Shown here piece by piece: positions 1 to 10,876 of a stretch of DNA of 29,427 bases; positions within the stretch are counted from its first letter, which is position 1, and each line of letters begins with the position of its first letter. The stretch lies in the NCBI GenBank assembly GCA_002633005.1, contig NMRA01001293.1:1-29427 (forward strand), written 5' to 3'. Source of the stretch: Phoronis australis (Eukaryota; Phoronida; Phoronidae). The translations under genes and the position numbers were made by a program. The notes under the pieces were generated by a model. The model did not search any database. It saw only the letters and a program-made list of their open reading frames with translations, and had not been told where the DNA came from.

Positions 1-760
1 AGGCGTTGTCTTCGTAACGTCTTGTATGAAGTGCGTAACTCGCATAATTCGTGCTCGGAGATAACAGTCGCTGGGATCTACTGAGACTTGGTGACTTCTT
101 TCTTCTGGTTATAAGACTACTGCGAAGTAGAACATTAACTTGTCTTGTGAACGTCTTTGCGTAAGACTCAGCCCTACAAGTTTATTATTTGTCAAGGCGT
201 GTCATTTTATGCACTAAACATGTTATCTTAATAACGAACAACATCAACCCAATTTTATAGCGGAAAACGGTCTAAATTAAATGCTCTGTTCTTGGACTGA
301 ACGGTTGTTTATAGCCCTTTAAACATAAGCCGGAAGATTAAAACGGACGTTATTGGTGTGTGGTTGGAAAGTTTGCGACATAAAATGTCACGAGACTAAC
401 AGATGGTTTTGGGAAACCCCCAGAATTCCTGGAAAACGGAACTGAATGGGCACGTGGATAAAGAAAATGGCCATGCGTCGAGTGCTCACACGTGCATTGT
501 CTACAAAGGTGTACTTATCATTGTGAACTAACACCATTCATCCTATCAGTTTATTGTCTCTTCGTCCAAGAGTGTTATCACTAAATATATAGATAAAGTC
601 CCATTAATTAATGATCGCATTAGAATAATACGATGGAATTTGAGACGTTATCGTTCACACTGCACTGAAGTGATAGAACATTGACGTATAGCACAAAACA
701 CAAAGCATATAAGCAATGTTGCCAAAAAACTATATTTAAACTCTTCACGAGACCATTGTA
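1..760. other. No gene seen
   Basis: AT-rich DNA with no convincing coding frame, repeat or RNA gene. The 67-residue minus-strand frame at 648-851 shows nothing recognisable. Confidence 0.5.
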
Positions 761-911
761 TTGTATACTGAGGCGCCACGTTCTGTCCGCGGTACGAAGT
801 CAATTGATGAAAGCTCCACTTCCGTCCTAAGCCCAGATTATGCTCTCTCAACTCTAGATGGACATCGAAATTATTTTGGCATTTTCTATTCCACTTTTGT
901 ACGAATTCAAG
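761..911 (+). other. Exon-like segment with a perfect splice donor, gene unknown
   Basis: The segment ends TTCAAG/GTAAGT at 911/912, a perfect donor. It is open in two frames. One reads a polar stretch (SIDESSTSVLSPDYALS). The other starts at the ATG at 858 and reads MDIEIILAFSIPLLYEFK, weakly like a signal peptide, ending in phase 0. A TATA-like TATATTTAA lies near 730. It could be a first exon of an upstream gene or a 5' UTR exon of the mucin. If spliced to 4734, the frame from 858 would overlap the mucin start and stop at once in exon 2. Low confidence. Confidence 0.25.
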
Positions 912-2210
912 GTAAGTGTTTATTATTCCACGCTCCAGTAAGTAATGGCTTACAAGGATAACTGCCTAATCCTAGTTTAAACTTCATGGCCCCATCATTG
1001 TGGCTAAAAGATAGAATCTAAACTCGACATTTCGAGTTGGTATTCGACGTAAACCTTGCGTTTTTACTCAAGACTTTAGGGTCGATCATAAAATTCAAAC
1101 TTGGACGAAAAATCCATTTTTCATAAGCCAAAATGTACTCGAACATAGAATAAAAGACACAGACCTTGAGTTCGCATAGCAGTAGAACAGAAAATAGGGA
1201 AAATGATATCGAGTTAAATTGCGAGTAAAAAAATGACCCTACATGCGTTCAGTAGAACTAAGACCTACGCTAGGACCTAGCTAAAATCTAGCATAAGTCA
1301 CGTGTTCTCATTTAAAATACACGACAATATCTCACGTAATTTCGCGAAGTCTTGCTTTTTAGCGAGGTCCTAGCGTTACGGAAAGGAAGGCAGGTTTCTG
1401 TTTAGATCTCGCTTTTAAACATTAATTTAAAAAAAGCATAGCATTGAACTTAAAGGTTTCTTTTCCATGATAACAAGATTCTATTTTAGTGTTCAGTACG
1501 AACTGAGTGACGTGTTTTACTGTTATATGCTCTGGATGTCCTTCGTCGAAAAACAATTAAGGCAGATTTCGAGACCAGTTGCAAAACACAGGATCACACA
1601 AAACTTTGCGAGATGTAACCATACAATAGACGTGAAACACGTGACGTGACCACAGTAGTTATTCCTGCGAGATTTTGTACTAAGTTCTACTGTGCTATCG
1701 GTATGCAAGAGTAAGCGGTTTCATTTTTGTCCACAGCTCAACAGGAATAAATGAAATTTCCTGGGCCCGGGTCAAATCTTTGTTATCGAAATCGAACTGA
1801 AATTTATTTTTACACTTTCCGTCCTACTTTTTTGAATGTTTATCATGAAATAGTGCAATAAATATACAAACCCAGAAAGCACCAAGAGGCATTGTATCTG
1901 GGCTAAACAGTACAATACAAACAATTTTGTGCACGATTATACACAAATACATAAATTGATAAACTGATGTTAAGATTACAATGATATGTTTTAAATATAA
2001 ATGTGATTACGAATATAAATAAATCATTTTCATACACCATAAGTGATTTTACAATAAAAAATAAGCACATGTATACGGCGTTATCGACTCACACGAAGAG
2101 ATTGAATATTAAAAGAAATTTTGAAACTTTTTTAATAAAGCTTTATGTTCATTTAAGTAGAGTTCTTTACAACCCTTTAAAAATAAATTTGTTATACATT
2201 TGAGGAAGAT
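912..2210. other. No gene seen
   Basis: AT-rich DNA with only short chance frames on both strands, and no repeat structure noticed. Confidence 0.5.
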
Positions 2211-3090
2211 CTAAACATTGGGGTATTGTTCGAGTGCCTGGAAAAACTGTCCCTTCTGCTTCCCGCATTCCGTGCAAGCAAAGAAAATATGAGTGTCTCC
2301 ACATTAGCGCAGAGGTGAAATATCATTAAAATTATGTCTAAATTTCTCGTTGTTGAGGAATAGACCGTATCTTGATCTGTTAAGGATTATTTCATGGTTG
2401 CGAGGAAATTGGAATGATGTCAATGGGACTTGCACCTCTAGAGTAGTGGAATGCAGCTTAAAGTTACTTTTGAGAGTGACGATTAAAGTGCTTTCTTTTA
2501 TTTTGGATGGTAAGAAAGTCCAGCTGTCAATGCAAGTTAATATAGATCTCTTGAAGGCTTGGTTGGGGGAAGATGATATAGTCCTGGTCTTGTGTAAAGT
2601 CTTTTGCAAAAGTCATGGAAGATTTTGTTAGAATAATTGTTATGTTGTTTAAGACTTTGAATGTATACATAGACAAGTGGAGTTTACGACGGGTTGCTAG
2701 TTTGCTCTAGTTGAGACTGTTTAGAACCTTGATTGTGATGGATCCTTTGTATGCTCCTGTTATGGCTAAAGCTGCTTGGTATTGTAGTCTTTCTAATTGA
2801 AGAAGTATGCCAGCGTTTGCCGATTGGTAGCCAAGGTTATGTCACAGTAATCTAGATGTGGAAGTACAAAAGACTTGAACAGAGTTTCCAGATACATGGT
2901 GTTGAGGTGACGAGAGACAATTCTAATTGGATTGGTTAATTTTTGTGCCTTATGGACGAGCTTGTGACAGTGAGGAGTAAATGTAATCTTATGGTCAAGT
3001 AGCAAACCAATCTGTTTATGTGTATGATTTTTGAAATAAACTCCCCATTGAATGAGCTTTTATTACTGCCTGAGTGACAAGCCAAAGTTC
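2211..3090 (-). pseudogene. Decayed non-LTR retrotransposon, C-terminal part of the reverse transcriptase ORF
   Basis: Read on the minus strand, conserved post-polymerase motifs of LINE ORF2 appear in order but across shifted frames. They are GLLLDHKITFTPH; then FKSFVLPHLDYCDITLATN, the PHLDYC motif; then QLERLQYQAALAITGAYKGS; then FLPSKIKESTLIVTLKSNFK, the usual W-x-LP-x-I-K block; and a C-terminus FACTECGKQKGQFFQ ending in TAG at 2211-2213. At least one frameshift separates 2793 from 2609, and an in-frame stop lies at 2304-2306, so it is dead. The upstream polymerase and endonuclease parts are absent, as is normal for 5'-truncated LINEs. The clade (CR1 or Jockey-like) is a guess. Confidence 0.8.
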
Positions 3091-4715
3091 ACACTTGACG
3101 ACTATCAACATGTTGCCTCGTGGAATTGGGCAAACTGCGAGTGCCTGTGCACAGGAGCCTGAAAGTTGCGGGGGCCGGGCCAGGGTATGTGAACCTTCTG
3201 TTCGGGAAAATCTGTCGGTGGATTAAAAAACGCTAACGCGATCCCGCCGCCATCTGGGGTCTGTGTGCCCCCCCCATTCGCTACCAGTCCTGGTTACTGA
3301 CAATATTTCCTCACGTTTCACGCTGCGGCTATTTCAGTTTGCTTGCGGNAATCTGCCGTCATTTTCTTGCGTTTGCGTTACTCTCCGCCTTTTCTATCAA
3401 TGAAAAGTATGTCGTCGTTTTGAAAACAATACGCGCCATTTCCTAAAATTTTCGACATCTCTCGGGAGATAATGATAGCTTGGCAGCAGCAAAATTTTTT
3501 CTGAAATTCGTTTTTTCGGTATCAAAATTCTAAAAACTTATAATGAAGTGAAATCAGTTCCGATAATTTGTTGTGACGTGTACACAACCTCGTGAAAGAA
3601 CAGTTGATTGATGAATCGGCGAAAAAAGAAACTGGCCAATAGGTGACGCAATATTTCATGGCGCCGAAAGCCGTCGCTAACTGTCGCTTCACAACTTATA
3701 AAGCTGTATACTTAGTATACAGCTTTGTACCAAGGCTAGGGTCTACGCAGTTCCTTCCAGCTGCTACTGTTACTGTTAACATACAGAAACGAAATATCTT
3801 GACCTGTGTCGCCTTACATCGCTTAACAGTAGTGATTATATAGAAGAATAATTAGCAGTAGGGACATCATGTTCATTAATTTTGTTGGGCAATTGTTATT
3901 GGTCTGGTTTTGCAATTTTTATACTTCTAAATGTTATATATGTGTATAAAAATGTCACCTATAACGTAGGTTTTAGGACATACATGTTCCAAATAAAGTT
4001 GACAAAAACGAACTCTGTTATTTATAAGACAGTGTTTCCTGAAATTTCAAGACATGAGTTCACATTTAACAGTCATATCATTAAAACATATATGAATATT
4101 GAAAAATAAAAGCGTTATTGGATGGCCGGTACTAGGTTAAGACTAATAAACACTTTAGAACAATTTTTTACCAAATAGACTCAAGTATTTTCCATTTGAA
4201 ACCGTAATATCCGACGTTTATGCATCCAAAAGGTGGAAGCCTTGCCATGTAAGCACGGCTTATTTTACAAGCCATTAACACTTAGCAATGAACCCGCGTC
4301 AGTGTTGAACACGGTGAAATTGCAGGACCTAGTTGTAAATACTGCGAATTCATGGATTTAAACGTTATCGCATGAGTCAATACCTGCGCAAATATCCTTA
4401 TCTGCTGGTCTCCTATCGTTGTGAACAAGGCTGCGCAATTTGATCATTCGATATGGCAAAGTTACGAGATTTCCGTGTGTAGTAACAAATAGTCCGTTAG
4501 CTATTTCACTAGTCTTCGACGCGGAATTAAAAGTTAAAAAGAGAACGACTCGCACAAAAGGAACACTTAACTTGGTACGTGAGTCTTAAATGTATTTTGA
4601 TGTTAATGAAACTGCTCCTAAAGGTTCAATATTCAATATAAATATACCGTTCTGCATTGCTAAAATATATGTAGTAACAGAGTTCGACTGATTTGTGAAC
4701 ACTGAGACAATAACT
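3091..4715. other. Upstream region of the mucin gene, no coding gene seen
   Basis: The part from 3130 to 3450 is relatively GC-rich, with a C-run near 3269-3276, a CCGCCATCT motif and one N at 3349. It might be promoter sequence, but no TATA-plus-initiator arrangement is clear. The remainder is AT-rich with only short frames. Confidence 0.4.
3700..3726. repeat. Perfect 12-bp inverted repeat with 3-nt loop
   Basis: The arms AAAGCTGTATAC (3700-3711) and GTATACAGCTTT (3715-3726) flank TTA. It lies about 1 kb upstream of the mucin start codon. It could be a small cruciform or hairpin; no function is assigned. Confidence 0.8.
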
Positions 4716-4733
4716 GTTTCTTACCATTGTCAG
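4716..4733 (+). promoter_or_regulatory. Probable 3' splice site in the 5' UTR of the mucin gene
   Basis: A pyrimidine-rich stretch ending in TTGTCAG lies 20 bases before the ATG at 4754. It implies an upstream non-coding exon whose position I cannot establish. One possible donor is the TTCAAG/GTAAGT at 911/912, but nothing ties the two together. Confidence 0.4.
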
Positions 4734-4753
4734 GATATACGCCATCTACGGAG

Positions 4754-4823
4754 ATGTTCTTCTGGAAAAGTGAAAGTCTTCTTCATCTGCTGGCTATTCT
4801 GCTACTCATACCTGGTTGGAACT
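4754..4823 (+). CDS. Mucin exon 1: start codon and signal peptide
   Basis: This exon encodes 23 residues plus one base: MFFWKSE, a hydrophobic core LLHLLAILLLI, then PGWN. This is a classic signal peptide, and the codon split across the intron becomes Cys (T plus GT). The ATG at 4754 has a purine at -3 (GAG before ATG). The donor at 4824 is the perfect GTAAGT. The exon ends in phase 1, exactly what the repeat exon at 15542 needs. A pyrimidine-rich acceptor ending in CAG at 4731-4733 suggests a spliced 5' UTR, so the whole exon is probably 4734-4823. The link to exon 2 across 10.7 kb is inferred from phase and biology (a secreted domain needs a signal peptide). A longer overlapping frame over the same bases (4695-4943) reads through the donor and is not favoured. 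Confidence 0.75.
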
Positions 4824-6465
4824 GTAAGTATAATGCAAGACTTGACAATCAAGATTGCTAAATGTAAGGGAAATTCACTATTAGAATTCGTTCAGTCTTC
4901 AAAAAGCGTGTTTTTTGTTTGGATAATTAAGAAGAAGTTTTAATGATAATGTTTCGACGATATCCATCTTTATCCTTTCCACATTAATTTAAGTTTAGCC
5001 TTGGTCTGAAAAGTGAACTTGTCGAATGTTTACACTGTTATTGTTCGTTTATGGTTCAATGTCCTGAAATTCAAAATTGTTGCCCCAACTTCCTGAAGCT
5101 CAGTCAGTTTTGGGGCAGCATTTCTGAGATCATTTTGAAAAGACCGGTTTGTTGAAGTCAAAGGCTTTGGCCAGAGCTAAAAGACAACAAACTCTGTTGT
5201 GCTTCTGTGATTTCATAATCAATCTCCGACTACCAACAAAGACAACAACCTCATCAGCCAGTCGTCGTGAATATGTGCAATGCTGGCTTGATTAAAAACA
5301 GGGGATAACCAATTGAATGTGGGTTGGTGAGGAGGCCAACACTTAGAAGGAATAACCTATGTGAACCACGCAAAAAGTGAATGAGCCATCTGTTTATCGC
5401 CCTTTTGTCTTACGGAAATTCGCTAGTCAGAAAATGAAATTTACAAAAAACGGATTTAAGTCGTGCGGTTACCGTTTTCAGAAACACGACTTAAATTTGA
5501 AATGTCAAGAGCACTTTTAGAGTGCTTTCAGTTAGTCATAATTAAATGAGCACGAGTCTAAATTTGAAGCTTAAGGTGGTAGCTGAACAATCTGGAAGGA
5601 AGTGTTTCAAACGATGGTATGAGAAAGGATTCACCTAGGTTTAATGTTTTTTGGATAGTGATGAATTTGTGTTTAACAAAATGTTTATGCAGGAATTGTT
5701 TTTTTCCACTAATTAAAGAATTTTATGGGATTTTACATTCTATAAGGAAATATATGGGATCCTTTGACCTAAGGTCTGTGTTTATTACTTTGCCATGTTT
5801 TCCCAATTCTTAGTGGTTCTAATTTAGTGCGTATTCAAAAAAGCCTATACTAGCTCAAGTAATGTTAACTATAAAAACAAAATCTGAATTCAGACCAGAA
5901 AGCCCCTCTTAAGAGATATGATATATAGATTTTTCCCATCACTACTACACTGGAGAAATATTTGAAATTATTTATCTATTGCAGGAGTAGTGGTAAAAAG
6001 TCTAAGAGTCATCTCTCTGTTTTACTTCTGACATAAAACTTAAATGGCTTCTGTTTAGACTACCGCATCGATGTTTTAATTCTATTTCACATATACTTAG
6101 AGTCAAGGACTCGGATACATGCACTATTGTAAAGAGGCCGGAATCTGAAGAACTAATTCTTCTTTTATTGGCTTTGTCTTGCATCACATCCTTGTGGCAT
6201 TCGTTTGAATGGAGGGTTTTTGAAAGAACACAGGGCTCACTTACATAAAAGTTATACGCAGTATAGCAACAATGACGTCACATTTTCATGCGTATTGAGC
6301 GATAAACCTGACGTCATGCAACAATCAAACTTATCCAGCGGATAATTTTGAAGTTTTATGCAACGCAGCCCTGTAGTGTTTAATTTAACCGATTAAGGAA
6401 TCAATTCCCAGTTTAGATCGATTTAAAATAGCCATTCTAGATTACTTTTAAGTTGAAAAATTAAT
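4824..6465. other. Intron 1, first part: no feature seen
   Basis: AT-rich sequence with only short frames. A faint reverse-transcriptase-like phrase on the minus strand near 5150-5200 was not enough to call. Confidence 0.45.
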
Positions 6466-6762
6466 TCTTTATAAATACTGTAAATTTATTGAATTTGAAA
6501 ATGGATGACCTCTTGTAGACTCACTCTTTAGTTGAAAGCATAGACATCTGATCCCTGTGCCAATGTAAGGTTTGTATGTGACGTGAATGGTATTTTTCTT
6601 ACATTTTTTGGTGCACAATCATAACTGCATGATACAATTGTTATTTATTTATTTTAATTCAAATTGTGGTTGTACCCTAAAAATGTGCTAAGATTTAAAC
6701 AACGAATTCAAAATAAAAAACACCCAACTCCTTGTGCGTATAAGCCACTGATTACATAGTGG
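6466..6762. repeat. Dispersed repeat, copy 1
   Basis: This copy matches 8446-8734 in the same orientation, strongest at 6520-6580, where GACATCTGATCCCTGTGCCA and TGTAAGGTTTGTATGTGAC are identical. Small indels accumulate toward both ends. It is probably a fragment of a transposable element. No terminal repeats or coding signal are visible. Confidence 0.75.
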
Positions 6763-7710
6763 CATACATAAACGTTTTTTGTTTAATAATGCTTCTTGAA
6801 CAAAAACAGAAAGCTCCCTGAACAAATTAATCATTAAAAACTGAAATTATCTACATCAGAAAAATTCAGAAAAGTAGCATGCAAGTTGCTGGCCTCATTG
6901 TAGGGTTTCCTGTGTAAGTCGGGTTATAGAGTACAGTGTCTCAAAAATGAAGTTCATTTTCTACAGCATTTAGACCATATAGGCTACATAGCCTTTTTCT
7001 TTTTCAATACTAGTGTACCTTTCAACCTTCCAAGAACACTGATTTCCCTTCCACGTATGACAAATGCGTGCATGTGCTTACAATGAGTTGCTTAAGTCGC
7101 TTGAGGTCAAATGACACATTTTCCATAACGGTACATCTATGTCTTGCCATACCAAATAAGGAGATGTGCTTTGCCTTGAGGGAGAAAAATCAACGAAGTG
7201 GCGACCAGTTGACTGATCGTTTTTTTTTTTTTAATTTGAAGCTAAAAAATGCTTTGATATCAACAGAAATTAAAAATCTTTACGAACAAACCGTAAGAAT
7301 ACCTGGTGAGCAGGCTGCATTCTGTTTCAGTGACAGAAGACTACTTTCAATATTGCAATTTTGTTTGTTTATCGCGTTCCGGGCCTCTTTAAATGTCATG
7401 TAGTTTTCAACTTTGGTTTAACCTAATACTCTCTTTCCAATTTTCCTTGCCAATGCTAAACATAATAGAATTCATGCTTTCCATATCAAAGTAAGACTTG
7501 GATGCAAAGAAGTTATTCATATTGCACAAATTGAAAATACATTTCAGTTCAGCTGACCCGTTTTGTAAGAAATGGCTTAAGTAGTATTAAAAGTTTTCCA
7601 GTTTAGGCAATTTTTGTTAATTGCAGGTGGTCTGATAAACGTTGTACCGTGCTTTATTATTATATGGTTAAAACCGAGCTGAGGAGCTAGAAACTTGGCT
7701 CAAGGGCTTA
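6763..7710. other. Intron 1: no feature seen
   Basis: A 111-codon frame at 7068-7403 crosses a T-run and shows no recognisable domain or codon signal. It is judged a chance frame. Confidence 0.4.
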
Positions 7711-7786
7711 GCAGTGTGACCTGGTGGGACTTGAACCCACGACCTCGAGTAAAGAAAGCGGGCACTTATCAACCAGGCCACACTGC
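7711..7786 (-). repeat. tRNA-like sequence, probable SINE head or tRNA pseudogene
   Basis: On the minus strand this 76-nt segment has an A-box-like TGGCCTGGTTGATAAGTGC and a B-box GGTTCAAGTCC. The B-box sits inside a perfect T-arm (GTGGG, seven-base loop, CCCAC). Its ends pair over 13 bp with a single G-U (GCAGTGTGGCCTG with CAGGTCACACTGC). Six extra bases between T-arm and acceptor strand, and no clean D- or anticodon arm, argue against a working tRNA. It abuts the 3' side of a LINE remnant, so a tRNA-derived SINE or a tRNA-related LINE tail are both possible. Confidence 0.55.
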
Positions 7787-7789
7787 CTC

Positions 7790-8455
7790 CTCTTGTAATG
7801 TGGGCAATTGGAAAACCACGCTCATTAGTCTATTCTACGGTCTCAACATACACACAAAATGTCTAAGCCTTGTAGGGAGCCGTCCTAAGTCCTCTTGCAT
7901 GGCAAGGATAGGCGTGAATCGGCGAACCCCTAAACATATCTCATGGCACTGTTTTGAACATTTCATATCACTGAATCCCCAATACCAGCCCCATATTCCG
8001 TAACAGGTAAAACTCCCACCTTATACATTATATTGAAAGTACCAAAAGCAACATCATTTGAGATAACTGCACCAAGCGCTCTACATTTACCAGCCGAGTA
8101 GCATAAAGTATTAGTACTGGTATCAAAATTCGTCAAACTACATACCTATATACCCAAATATTTGCACATTGTCTTTAATTCAGGAGTGTGGCTAGGGCCC
8201 ATTTGCTGCTAAATTGAATGATATTGTTGTGTTTTCATTACCACGCAGTTTCCATTTAAGACACCAAGGGTGAACCATTTTTAACAAAAATGCAAGCCGG
8301 CATCATTTGTCGCTAACAGAAAAATGCCATCTGCATAAAGTAAAATAGTTAACTCTAAGTCGTTATCAAATTTGATTCCGATGTTTCCGGGTTTTTTCGG
8401 TTGCAAGATCATTCGTTAAAGTACCAAATAGAGTGGCAAATTTTATTTTCTATAA
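7790..8455 (-). pseudogene. Decayed non-LTR reverse transcriptase fragment
   Basis: Minus-strand translation, allowing frameshifts, gives the polymerase motif GIKFDNDLELTILLYADG followed by IFLLA. Its YADG lies at 8326-8337 in place of the catalytic YADD. Then come KYLGI, SAGKCRALGAVIS, FNIMYKVGVLPVTEYGAG and CLGVRRFTPILAMQEDLG, with RLPTRLRHFVCMLR last. The order fits the second half of a LINE ORF2. Several stops and frame changes and the lost second Asp show it is inactive. It differs from the LINE at 2211-3090, so at least two families have inserted. The dispersed repeat at 8446-8734 directly follows. Confidence 0.8.
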
Positions 8456-8734
8456 AAACCGTAAATATATTGAATTTGAAAATAGATGGTCTCTTGTAAA
8501 CACACTCTTTGACTGAAAGCATAGACATCTGATCCCTGTGCCAATGTAAGGTTTGTATGTGACATGAATGGAATTTTCTTATACTTGTTGGTGTACAATC
8601 ATTACTGCGTAATACGATTGTTATTGTCTATTTACCGAAATATGAATTAAGGTTGTACATTAAAAATGACAATTAATTTAGAAATTAAAGAATACGCCCA
8701 GACCATTGGACTTATAGTTCACTGATAGTAGATG
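8446..8734. repeat. Dispersed repeat, copy 2
   Basis: This is the second copy of the element at 6466-6762, same orientation, with scattered substitutions and indels. It borders the upstream (minus-strand 5') edge of the RT remnant, so it may belong to the same element or be a later insertion. Confidence 0.75.
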
Positions 8735-9271
8735 GTAAAACAAACACGTGGTCCTGACATGGTAAACTTTTTTCTAAAACCACTTTGTTCATCCACTGGC
8801 ACGTTAATATATTCGGCATGTTGCACCAATCTGTTTCTTATCAAATTTTTTAGTAGACCTTACCAAACCAAGATAGCAGTCTTATTCCCTGTAAAAAGAA
8901 CAAATGGGTCATTTGCAAAACTTTTTGTACAACAATAGATTTCAATCATACAGACGGTACCATACCAGTACAAAAATACGTGTTCATAAAACTAAAATTA
9001 AGTCAAAAATATAATCCGACTTAATCATTTCATTTGGAATTTCAACGCAACCAGATGTTTTGTAACTTTCAAATTGCCTATTACATTTCTGACCCTCTGT
9101 TAGAGAAAGGGCAGTTGTAATTCATATTTAAGGAGATGTCACGTGTATCATTTTCCAGGTTTCTCTTCAAGATCAGCATGTAATTCTTTAAAATCCGATT
9201 CTGAATAGAGTTGTTTATTATACAGACATGATTATCTTATGTAGTTGGGGTTGTGGAATAATAGCAGATGT
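8735..9271. other. Intron 1: no feature seen
   Basis: AT-rich sequence with no clear repeat or coding signal. Confidence 0.45.
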
Positions 9272-9282
9272 GAACTAGAAAG

Positions 9283-9305
9283 ATTATTGTCACGGCGTGA
9301 CAATA
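9283..9305. repeat. Palindrome at the head of satellite block A
   Basis: The 11-bp arms TTATTGTCACG and CGTGACAATAA are separated by one G. The same palindrome recurs at the head of block B (about 10888-10910), each time followed by a GCGCGTGCGTATTA motif. Confidence 0.8.
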
Positions 9306-10144
9306 ACGGACTTTGCGCGTGCGTATTACTGGAATTATTATGCGAAGTTACTGACAGCAACCCGTTTACCAATATGAAAAGGAATTCTTTAAAATTGTAG
9401 GACAAATTACATATCAATTTTTTGATGACCTTTCCACTAATTGACCTCTTCCGGTGCATTATGATCCCCGATGAAGGAGTAATTGTTAACTCGATTAAAA
9501 GTGTGGTTAATGCTAATAATCACAGATGTTTTACTTTAAGCACTTAAGAATACAACATGAATGAATTGGTCAAACTTTCAGTAGAAAAATGCACCTAATG
9601 ACCCCATGGGGGCACCAAATGACCCAAAAATTTAGAATTCAAACTCAATCGCATTTAGTAAACAAATATGTAATTTTGAAGTCTCTAGCTCAAAATTTTA
9701 ATTTTGCACTCAACGACCTTTGACCTATTTTTTCTGATTGGTTAGTAAGATTGCGTAGTTAAGTAGGTTGTTCAATTGGCAAGTTGACTTACACCAGTGT
9801 GCTGAAATTGAAAAGAATTCCTTGAAAAACGTAAGAGATATAACATTTTGAACGCTAACTGACCTTTGCACTAATTGACCCTATCCGGTGCATTATAAGC
9901 GTCTTAAGGAGAATTATTACAACAGCGATGAAAATGTGTTTAATGCTGAGAATTACAGTTGTCTAACGGTTGATTCATCAGTGTACTTGGAGAATGAAAA
10001 GGTAAAATTTTCAGAAGAAAAATGCACCTATTGACCCCATGTTTGCACTAAATGACCTGAAATTTGGATTCCAAATTGAATTATCTGTGCCAATCAGAAC
10101 TGTGAATTTGAAATGTCTAGCTCAAAATTTTAGTTTGCACCTAA

Positions 10145-10157
10145 TGACCTTTGACCT
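10145..10157. promoter_or_regulatory. Perfect DR1 nuclear-receptor-type motif within the satellite
   Basis: TGACCTTTGACCT is the complement of AGGTCA-A-AGGTCA, the DR1 element bound by HNF4, RXR and COUP-TF-type receptors. Perfect copies also lie at 10578-10590, 11322-11334 and 12186-12198, with one-mismatch copies at 9714-9726 and 11754-11766, one per satellite unit. The sequence match is exact; binding is not shown. Confidence 0.5.
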
Positions 10158-10876
10158 GTTTAACCTGATTGGAAGACCCAATTGCTTAGAAAAGTAACTT
10201 TTTAAATTGTCATGTTGACTTATACCTGTGTGTTGAAATTGAAAAGAATTCCTTGAAAAACGTAAGAGATATAACACTTTGAACGTTACATGACCTTTGC
10301 ACTAATTGACCTTATCCGGTGCATTTTAAGCATCTTTAGGAGAATTATTGCAAAGCCCATGGAAAATGTGTTCAACGCTGAGAATCACAGTTGTCTAACG
10401 GTTGACACATCAGAAAACTTGCTAATTGAAAAGGTCAAATTTTCAGAAGAAAAATGCATCTAATGACCCCATGTTTGCACTAAATGACCTGAAACTTTGG
10501 ATTCCGATTTAATTTAACTGTGGCAATCAGACCTGTCAATTTGAAGTGTCTAGCTCAAAATTTTAGTTTGCACCTAATGACCTTTGACCTATTGGATGAC
10601 CCGATTACTTAGAAAAGTAATTTTTTAAATTGCCATGTTGACATATACCTGTGCACCGAATTTGAAAAAGATAGCTTTAAAACTGAAGGAGGAGTAGCAT
10701 TTTGAAAATTATGTGACCTTTGCACCAAACGACCCCTTCCGGTGCAATATGGAATATGATTATATAACCAATCAAAATTTATAGACTGTCAAAAGTCATA
10801 TGCTGAATTTAAAAACCGTACCTGCACCCAATTTGGAGTTATTAAGCCTCAAAGTTGGTCGGAAGAAGAATAAGAA

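Noticed and set aside
5090-5330. Reverse-transcriptase-like phrase on the minus strand (LALAKAFDF).
   Set aside because: One short match to the AFD motif with no neighbouring RT motifs in order is too weak to call.
7068-7403. 111-codon plus-strand frame in intron 1.
   Set aside because: It crosses a T homopolymer, has no recognisable domain and no fitting splice context.
7711-7786. Annotating a functional tRNA gene.
   Set aside because: The B-box and T-arm are good, but there is no clean D-arm or anticodon arm and six extra bases separate the T-arm from the acceptor strand.
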